A stretch of 19,296 bases of DNA from RGIG5952 sp045603485. Lineage in GTDB: Bacteria; Verrucomicrobiota; Kiritimatiellia; RFP12; JAAYLN01. The notes beneath the pieces were generated by a model, which was not told where the DNA came from, did no database searches, and saw nothing but the letters and a program-made list of their open reading frames with translations. The DNA is taken from contig JAZUMF010000068.1 of NCBI GenBank assembly GCA_045603485.1, forward strand, positions 1 through 19,296, read 5' to 3'. Shown here one piece after another: positions 14,907 through 19,296 of the stretch; the first letter of the stretch is position 1, and every line of letters begins with the position of its first letter. The position numbers were made by a program, and so were the translations under genes.

Positions 14907-16835
14907 ATGAATAAGATTGAAAATAAAGAGCAGATGCAGGCTGAATTTGAAGCATGCAAAGGGCGCCTCGCCCTTCGTTTGGCAGCCGGCTCGATTGACT
15001 CCAAAAAGAAAGACATCCTTTGCTGCGGCGGTACCGGTTGCCATGCCTCCAATTCACAGGAAATGATGCAGAACCTTCGCGACGCAATCAAGGCTGCCGG
15101 TCTTGAAGATGATGTCCGCGTTGTTCAGACAGGTTGCTTCGGCTTCTGCGCTCAGGGTCCAATCGTCAAGATTATGCCTGACAATGTCTTCTATGTTCAG
15201 GTTACACCTGAAGACGCAAAGGAAATCGTTGAGAAGCACATCGTCAAGCACGAAATCATCGAGCGTCTCCTCTATGTTGAGCCAATGCTCAAAGAGCGCA
15301 TCCATGATTATGCAAAGATGCCCTTCTATGCAAAGCAAGAGCGTATTGCTCTTCGCAACTGCGGCTTGATTGACGCTGAGAATATTGAAGATTACATTGC
15401 AAACGGCGGCTACCTTGCTCTTACCAAGGTACTCACTGAGATGAAGCCGATGGATGTCGTCCAAGAGATTCTCAACTCCGGTCTTTGCGGCCGTGGCGGC
15501 GCAGGCTTCCCCACCGGTCTCAAGTGGAAGATTGCAGCAAGCACCCAGGCTGATGAAAAGTACATCGTCTGCAATGCTGACGAAGGCGACCCGGGCGCAT
15601 TCATGGATCGCTCCATCATGGAAGGCGACCCCTCCAGCGTCATTGAAGCAATGGCAATCGGCGCATACGCAATCGGTGCGCAGACCGGTCTTGTCTACAT
15701 CCGCGCAGAATATCCTCTTGCGGTTTCACGCCTCCAGCTTGCTATCGATCAGGCTCGCGAGCGCGGTCTTCTCGGCAAGAACATTCTCGGAACAGACTTC
15801 AACTTTGATATCGAAATCAAACTTGGTGCTGGCGCATTCGTCTGCGGCGAAGAGACCGCTCTTATCCACTCCATGGAAGGTATGCGCGGCGAGCCCACAA
15901 CCAAGCCTCCGTTCCCTGCCAATGTCGGCGGCGGATATTGGGGTTGCTCAACAAATGTCAACAATGTTGAAACCTACGCATCCATTCCTCAAATCATCCT
16001 CAAGGGTGCTAAATGGTACGCCGGCATCGGCAACTGGAAGCCTGAATTGGACGAGAACGGCAACTTCGTCAAGACCATCTCCGGCAACGCAGGCACAAAG
16101 GTATTTGCACTCGCAGGTCAGATTAACAATGTCGGTCTCGTTGAAGTTCCAATGGGTACAACACTCCGCGAAATCATCTACGAGATTGGTGGCGGAATCT
16201 CTGGCGGTCGTGAATTCAAGGCCGTTCAGACTGGTGGTCCATCCGGCGGCTGCATAACCAAGGAAAACCTCGATACCCCAATTGACTACATGAACCTCGG
16301 CAAGATCGGTTCAATGATGGGCTCTGGCGGTATGATCGTTCTCTCCGACAAAGACTGCATGCCTGCAATGGCTAAGTTCTACCTTGAGTTCACCAAGGAT
16401 GAATCTTGCGGTAAGTGCACACCCTGCCGTATCGGCACCCGTCGTATGCTCGAAATGCTCGAGCAGATTTGCGATGGCAATGGCACGGAAGAAATGCTGA
16501 CCGACCTCGAGAACCTCGCCAACACCATCAGAGACACCGCTCTTTGCGGTCTTGGTCAGACAGCACCAAACCCGATTCTCTCGACACTCCGTTACTTCCG
16601 TGACGAATACCTTGCCCATGTCAATGACAAGAAGTGCCCCGCCGGCACCTGCCAGAAGCTCTTCAAGCTCGTCATTACAGATGCCTGCAAGGGCTGCACC
16701 AAGTGTGCAAGAAACTGCCCTGTAGATGCCATCAGCGGCAAAATCAAGGAGCTCCATGTTATCGACCAGGTCAAGTGCATCAAGTGCGGCGCTTGCATCG
16801 ATAACTGCCCGTTCCACGCCATCGTCAAAGAATAA
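14907..16835 (+). CDS. hydB: [FeFe] hydrogenase HydB-like subunit (NuoF-type NAD(H)/FMN subunit)
   Basis: This encodes 642 residues from ATG 14907, with AGGAAGG at 14891-14897. Residues 35-100 are an N-terminal thioredoxin-like [2Fe-2S] domain (C40, C45, C77, C81; C39 is an extra Cys). Residues ~130-470 are the NuoF core: GRGGAGFPTGLKW (195-207) and GAGAFVCGEETALI (307-320) bind FMN and NAD(H), followed by an SLBB-like segment. C501, C504, C507 and C547 bind a [4Fe-4S] cluster. C577 and C582 (CPAGTC) precede a 2x[4Fe-4S] ferredoxin module: C594, C597, C600, C604 and C624, C627, C630, C634. This extended form is typical of HydB in trimeric NADH/ferredoxin-linked hydrogenases, while NuoF of complex I lacks the end domains. 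It is the likely site of NAD(H) turnover and possibly of electron bifurcation. Confidence 0.95.
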   Translation: MNKIENKEQMQAEFEACKGRLALRLAAGSIDSKKKDILCCGGTGCHASNSQEMMQNLRDAIKAAGLEDDVRVVQTGCFGFCAQGPIVKIMPDNVFYVQVTPEDAKEIVEKHIVKHEIIERLLYVEPMLKERIHDYAKMPFYAKQERIALRNCGLIDAENIEDYIANGGYLALTKVLTEMKPMDVVQEILNSGLCGRGGAGFPTGLKWKIAASTQADEKYIVCNADEGDPGAFMDRSIMEGDPSSVIEAMAIGAYAIGAQTGLVYIRAEYPLAVSRLQLAIDQARERGLLGKNILGTDFNFDIEIKLGAGAFVCGEETALIHSMEGMRGEPTTKPPFPANVGGGYWGCSTNVNNVETYASIPQIILKGAKWYAGIGNWKPELDENGNFVKTISGNAGTKVFALAGQINNVGLVEVPMGTTLREIIYEIGGGISGGREFKAVQTGGPSGGCITKENLDTPIDYMNLGKIGSMMGSGGMIVLSDKDCMPAMAKFYLEFTKDESCGKCTPCRIGTRRMLEMLEQICDGNGTEEMLTDLENLANTIRDTALCGLGQTAPNPILSTLRYFRDEYLAHVNDKKCPAGTCQKLFKLVITDACKGCTKCARNCPVDAISGKIKELHVIDQVKCIKCGACIDNCPFHAIVKE

Positions 16836-16846
16836 GAAACTGAAAA

Positions 16847-16874
16847 GAAGCCTCCTTCACAACAGGGAGGCTTC
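16847..16874 (+). promoter_or_regulatory. Intercistronic hairpin between hydB and hydA
   Basis: GAAGCCTCC (16847-16855) pairs perfectly with 16866-16874 around a 10-nt loop. No T-tract follows (CCAAAAGG comes next, leading to the hydA ribosome site AAAAGGA at 16877-16883). It is therefore unlikely to stop transcription fully. It may set mRNA processing, stability or the expression ratio of hydA to hydB. Confidence 0.65.
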
Positions 16875-16892
16875 CCAAAAGGAATTTAAGCC

Positions 16893-18662
16893 ATGTCCAA
16901 TATTACGATTAAGATTAACGGCACAGAGGTTACCGTTCCCGCAGGTTCAACCATTCTTGACGCCGCTAAAAAGATCAACATCAAGATCCCTACCCTCTGC
17001 TACTGCCCAGACGTCGGTTGCGGAGTTCCCAACAAGCCGGCATCCTGCCGCTTGTGCCTCGTAGAAGCTACAGGCGTTCGCGGTCCCCGCAAGATTCTTG
17101 CACCAGCTTGCGCTACTCCAGTAGCCCCCAACATGGAGGTCTGGACAAACTCACAGCGCGCACGCAATGCACGCCGCACAGTTCTCGAGCTTCTCCTCTC
17201 CGACCACCCGCAAGACTGCTTGACCTGCGCCAAGAGCCAGGATTGCGAGCTCCAGAAACTTGCAGCAGAGTTCGGCATTCGCGAAATCGCCTTCCAGGGT
17301 GCTCGCAATGAGTATGAGCTCGATGAGTCAGCCGCAATCATGCGCGACCTCAACAAGTGCGTCATGTGCCGTCGTTGCGAAACCGTCTGCAACAAAGTTC
17401 AGACCGTCGGTGCCCTCACCGGTAACGGCAGAGGCTTTGTTGCCAAAGTCGGCACAGCATCCATGATTCCTCTGGCTGACAGCTCCTGCACATTCTGCGG
17501 TCAGTGCGTCAATGTCTGCCCCGTCGGTGCTATCGTCGGCGTCTCCTATGTCAAGAAAGTCTGGGAAGCCCTCAACGATCCTACCAAAACCGTAATCGTC
17601 CAGACGGCTCCCGCCGTCCGCGTTGCAGTCGGTCAGGAATTCGGCTTCAAACCCGGCACACCTGTTACCGGCAAGCTCGTTGCCGGTCTTCGTGCCCTCG
17701 GCTTCAACAAAGTCTTCGATACCGACTTCTCTGCCGACCTCACCATCATGGAAGAAGGTCACGAACTCGTTGAGCGCGTCAAGGCAGGCAAGAACCTCCC
17801 GATTCTCACCTCCTGCTGCCCGGGCTGGATTAACTTCCTTGAGCATCACTATCCCGATTTGCTCGACATCCCATCCTCCTGCAAATCACCACAGCAGATG
17901 TTCGGTGCAATCGCCAAGTCCTACTATGCCGAGAAAATCGGCGTAGCACCAAAGGATTTGATTGTCGTCTCCATCATGCCTTGCCAGGCCAAGAAATACG
18001 AGGCAGCCCGTCCAGAGTTCGCTCATGATGGCGTCCGCGATGTTGACTATGTTGTCACAACGCGTGAAATCGTCCGCATGTTCAACGAAGCAGGCATCAA
18101 CCTCGCCAACCTTGAAGACGAAGAGTACGACAACCCACTTGGCGAGTCCACAGGTGCCAGCGTCATCTTCGGTGTCACCGGCGGCGTCCTTGAGGCAGCT
18201 CTCCGCTCCGTCTACACCATGCTCAACGATGGCAAAAACCTCGCAGGAGATGCTATCAACTTCCGCGCAGTCCGTGGTCTTGATGGTGTTAAAGAAGCCA
18301 AAGTTGAAGTCGCTCCCGGCGTCACAGTCAATGTCGCGGTCGCTTCCGGCCTCGGCAACGCCCGTAAAGTACTTGACATGGTTCGCGCCGACCGCAACCG
18401 CTTCCAGGCCATCGAAATCATGGCTTGCCCCGGCGGCTGCATCAATGGCGGCGGTCAGCCCTTCATCAAAGAAGATGACCGCGCTGGCGTTCTCCGCCAC
18501 CGCATGGAAGGTCTCTACACAGAAGACTCCAACAAGCAGATTCGTCTCTCACACGAGAACCCAGACATCAAGAAACTCTACGCAGAGTACCTTGGTGAGC
18601 CCGGCTCAGAGAAGGCACATCACCTCCTCCACACCGTCTATCACGAGAACAAGCGTGACTAA
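16893..18662 (+). CDS. hydA: [FeFe] hydrogenase catalytic subunit HydA
   Basis: This encodes 589 residues from ATG 16893, nine bases after AAAAGGA. Domains in order: a plant-type [2Fe-2S] domain (1-80; C36, C52, C55, C73), a His/Cys [4Fe-4S] site (H105, C109, C112, C118), and a 2x[4Fe-4S] module (C156, C159, C162, C166; C199, C202, C205, C209). The H-cluster domain (~230-545) has TSCCPGW (306-312; C308 proton path, C309 ligand), IMPCQAKKYE (C364) and ACPGGCINGGGQP (C512, C516). All H-cluster ligands are present. A small-subunit-like tail ends the protein (DIKKLYAEYLGEP, HTVYH). It lacks the extra C-terminal [2Fe-2S] domain of longer homologues such as the Thermotoga enzyme. With HydB and HydC it should form a cytoplasmic complex that makes H2 from NADH plus reduced ferredoxin, or runs in reverse. 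Maturases HydE, HydF and HydG are not in the window. Confidence 0.97.
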   Translation: MSNITIKINGTEVTVPAGSTILDAAKKINIKIPTLCYCPDVGCGVPNKPASCRLCLVEATGVRGPRKILAPACATPVAPNMEVWTNSQRARNARRTVLELLLSDHPQDCLTCAKSQDCELQKLAAEFGIREIAFQGARNEYELDESAAIMRDLNKCVMCRRCETVCNKVQTVGALTGNGRGFVAKVGTASMIPLADSSCTFCGQCVNVCPVGAIVGVSYVKKVWEALNDPTKTVIVQTAPAVRVAVGQEFGFKPGTPVTGKLVAGLRALGFNKVFDTDFSADLTIMEEGHELVERVKAGKNLPILTSCCPGWINFLEHHYPDLLDIPSSCKSPQQMFGAIAKSYYAEKIGVAPKDLIVVSIMPCQAKKYEAARPEFAHDGVRDVDYVVTTREIVRMFNEAGINLANLEDEEYDNPLGESTGASVIFGVTGGVLEAALRSVYTMLNDGKNLAGDAINFRAVRGLDGVKEAKVEVAPGVTVNVAVASGLGNARKVLDMVRADRNRFQAIEIMACPGGCINGGGQPFIKEDDRAGVLRHRMEGLYTEDSNKQIRLSHENPDIKKLYAEYLGEPGSEKAHHLLHTVYHENKRD

Positions 18663-18679
18663 TCGCACTGATAGACCAC

Positions 18680-18715
18680 AAAAAAAGCCCACCGATTTTC
18701 GGTGGGCTTTTTTTT
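18680..18715 (+). terminator. Strong intrinsic terminator after hydA
   Basis: GCCCACCGA (18687-18695) pairs with TCGGTGGGC (18699-18707) around a TTT loop. Seven A lie on the left and eight T on the right (18708-18715), extending the paired region to 16 bp. It begins 17 bp after the hydA stop codon. Confidence 0.95.
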
Positions 18716-18746
18716 ATTAAATACCTAGGTTTTTACCCTACGCTTA

Positions 18747-18918
18747 AACCTAAATTCGGCAGTTGTAGGCTAATAATTACCATTTGAGACAATAGCTTTG
18801 AGTCTGGCAAGTGTTTAATTGCCCGTCCACACAAGATTCCTAGAAGTCTTATGTCTTAAGCCCGAAGTCTCACAAGTCTAATGTCTCGCATCTAATGTCA
18901 ATTTTGCTACTGGGAAAA
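18747..18918. repeat. Long direct repeat, copy 2 (downstream of hyd operon)
   Basis: Bases 18783-18918 repeat 13955-14090 (four mismatches, no gaps). A weaker match runs from 18749. Its first 18 bases (18747-18764) are the exact reverse complement of 14190-14207, which lies near the start of the hyd operon. No coding frame is seen. Confidence 0.95.
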
Positions 18919-18966
18919 GAGGAGATTGGGAGTTGAGGAGTTTCGCCGCGAGAAAAACTGTCAAAC
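18919..18966. other. Non-coding stretch before the long inverted repeat
   Basis: This short segment is rich in GAGGAG and TTGAGGAG purine words and carries no gene. With 18663-18746 and the repeats on both sides it belongs to a gene-free stretch running from hydA to the window end. CAAACT at 18962-18967 begins an 8-nt-period run that continues into the inverted repeat. Confidence 0.5.
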
Positions 18967-18983
18967 TCGCAAACTATCAAACT
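18962..18983. repeat. CAAACT octamer-period repeat, 3 units
   Basis: CAAACT occurs at 18962, 18970 and 18978, an exact 8-nt period with changing two-base linkers (CG, AT). A further CAAACT lies at 18995. The run overlaps the left arm of the long inverted repeat. Confidence 0.6.
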
Positions 18984-19253
18984 GCTCCTACTTGCAAACT
19001 TTGCTTAAGCTATAGGAAGTTATTGAGTCAAGATTTTGGTATATCAGGTTTAATGGTTAATGAAGTCGGATCGTAGCCATGTCGTTCTGTGAGCCAAGGA
19101 GTTGTGTGTGAATGTTGTCTTCCTAAGACCGCTTGGCCTCCGACTTTAAGTTGTTTCCAAAGACCATTAGACTTGATATACCAAAATCTTGACTCAATAA
19201 CTTCCTATAGCTTAAGCAAAGTTTGCAAGTAGGAGCAGTTTGATAGTTTGCGA
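18967..19253. repeat. Long inverted repeat, 91-nt arms
   Basis: The left arm 18967-19057 is the reverse complement of 19163-19253. The outer 80 bases (18967-19046) match without error, and the inner 11 have two mismatches. The 105-nt centre (19058-19162) has further pairing, such as AAGTCGGA (19063-19070) with TCCGACTT (19139-19146). No gene lies within. It may be a non-autonomous mobile element, an RNA hairpin or a recombination product. Confidence 0.95.
19062..19106. repeat. 45-bp direct repeat, copy 1
   Basis: This segment in the centre of the long inverted repeat is identical to 19252-19296, which follows the right arm. The spacing between copies is 190 bp. The function is unknown, and no coding frame is supported. 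Confidence 0.95.
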
Positions 19254-19296
19254 AGTCGGATCGTAGCCATGTCGTTCTGTGAGCCAAGGAGTTGTG
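19252..19296. repeat. 45-bp direct repeat, copy 2 (cut by window end)
   Basis: It is identical to 19062-19106, and its first two bases overlap the end of the right arm. The match reaches the last base of the window, so the repeat is probably longer and an array may continue outside. Confidence 0.95.

Noticed and set aside
17886..18500. Long antisense open frame within hydA (and similar ones opposite hydB and the DUF4838 genes)
   Set aside because: These frames mirror the codon pattern of well-supported genes on the + strand and show no domain or ribosome site of their own.
14376..18662. Complex I (nuoEFG) fragment
   Set aside because: The third gene has the full H-cluster motifs (TSCCPGW, MPC, ACPGGC) and the second has the HydB end domains, so this is a hydrogenase, not a respiratory complex.
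18967..19253. Retron, integron attC site or insertion sequence
   Set aside because: No reverse transcriptase, integrase or transposase frame is present in or next to the inverted repeat, and no clear target-site duplication was seen.

Overview
The window reads as a chromosomal segment of a fermentative, polysaccharide-degrading anaerobe. Several secreted DUF4838 proteins next to cytoplasmic sugar enzymes, together with a trimeric [FeFe] hydrogenase, suggest the PVC superphylum, most likely Lentisphaerota (Victivallales-like) or a relative. This placement is inferred from gene content alone. All recognised genes lie on the + strand. No tRNA, rRNA, transposase or CRISPR array was seen.

Region 1 (1-4154) is a tightly spaced gene run. 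It holds the 3' part of a DUF4838 glycoside-hydrolase-like gene cut by the window start, a TIM-barrel sugar-phosphate isomerase/epimerase-type protein, a cytoplasmic glycoside-hydrolase-like protein, and a D-2-hydroxyacid dehydrogenase. The three complete proteins lack signal peptides, so they probably act inside the cell.

Region 2 (4155-12378) begins with a promoter-like intergenic segment. Three large secreted proteins follow. The first is a 1011-residue DUF4838-GH43 fusion. The other two are tandem paralogous DUF4838 proteins sharing an uncharacterised C-terminal module. A small DUF4177-like gene follows, and the unit ends at a strong terminator. Just after the terminator is a cytoplasmic GH29 alpha-L-fucosidase-type gene (12419-13741). 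Together, regions 1 and 2 look like a glycan-degradation locus: secreted enzymes act outside, and a fucosidase, isomerase and dehydrogenase process products inside. No SusC/SusD pair, transporter or regulator is visible here.

Region 3 (13742-14375) is 634 bp without a gene. It holds heptanucleotide arrays in both orientations, a thrice-repeated 14-mer, the first copy of a ~136-170 bp direct repeat, and a probable promoter region for the next operon.

Region 4 (14376-18662) is a hydrogenase operon in the order hydC-hydB-hydA. It encodes NuoE-, NuoF- and NuoG/[FeFe]-hydrogenase-like subunits of the type that couples NADH and ferredoxin oxidation to H2 formation (group A3, electron-bifurcating). 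An intercistronic hairpin separates hydB from hydA, and a strong terminator follows hydA.

Region 5 (18663-19296) has no gene. It holds the second copy of the ~136-170 bp repeat, an octamer repeat, and a long inverted repeat with 91-nt arms. A 45-bp sequence occurs both in its loop and after its right arm, where the window ends. The hydrogenase operon is therefore bracketed by near-identical direct repeats and repeat-rich DNA. That architecture, the DUF4838-GH43 fusion and the DUF4838 gene cluster are the most notable points.
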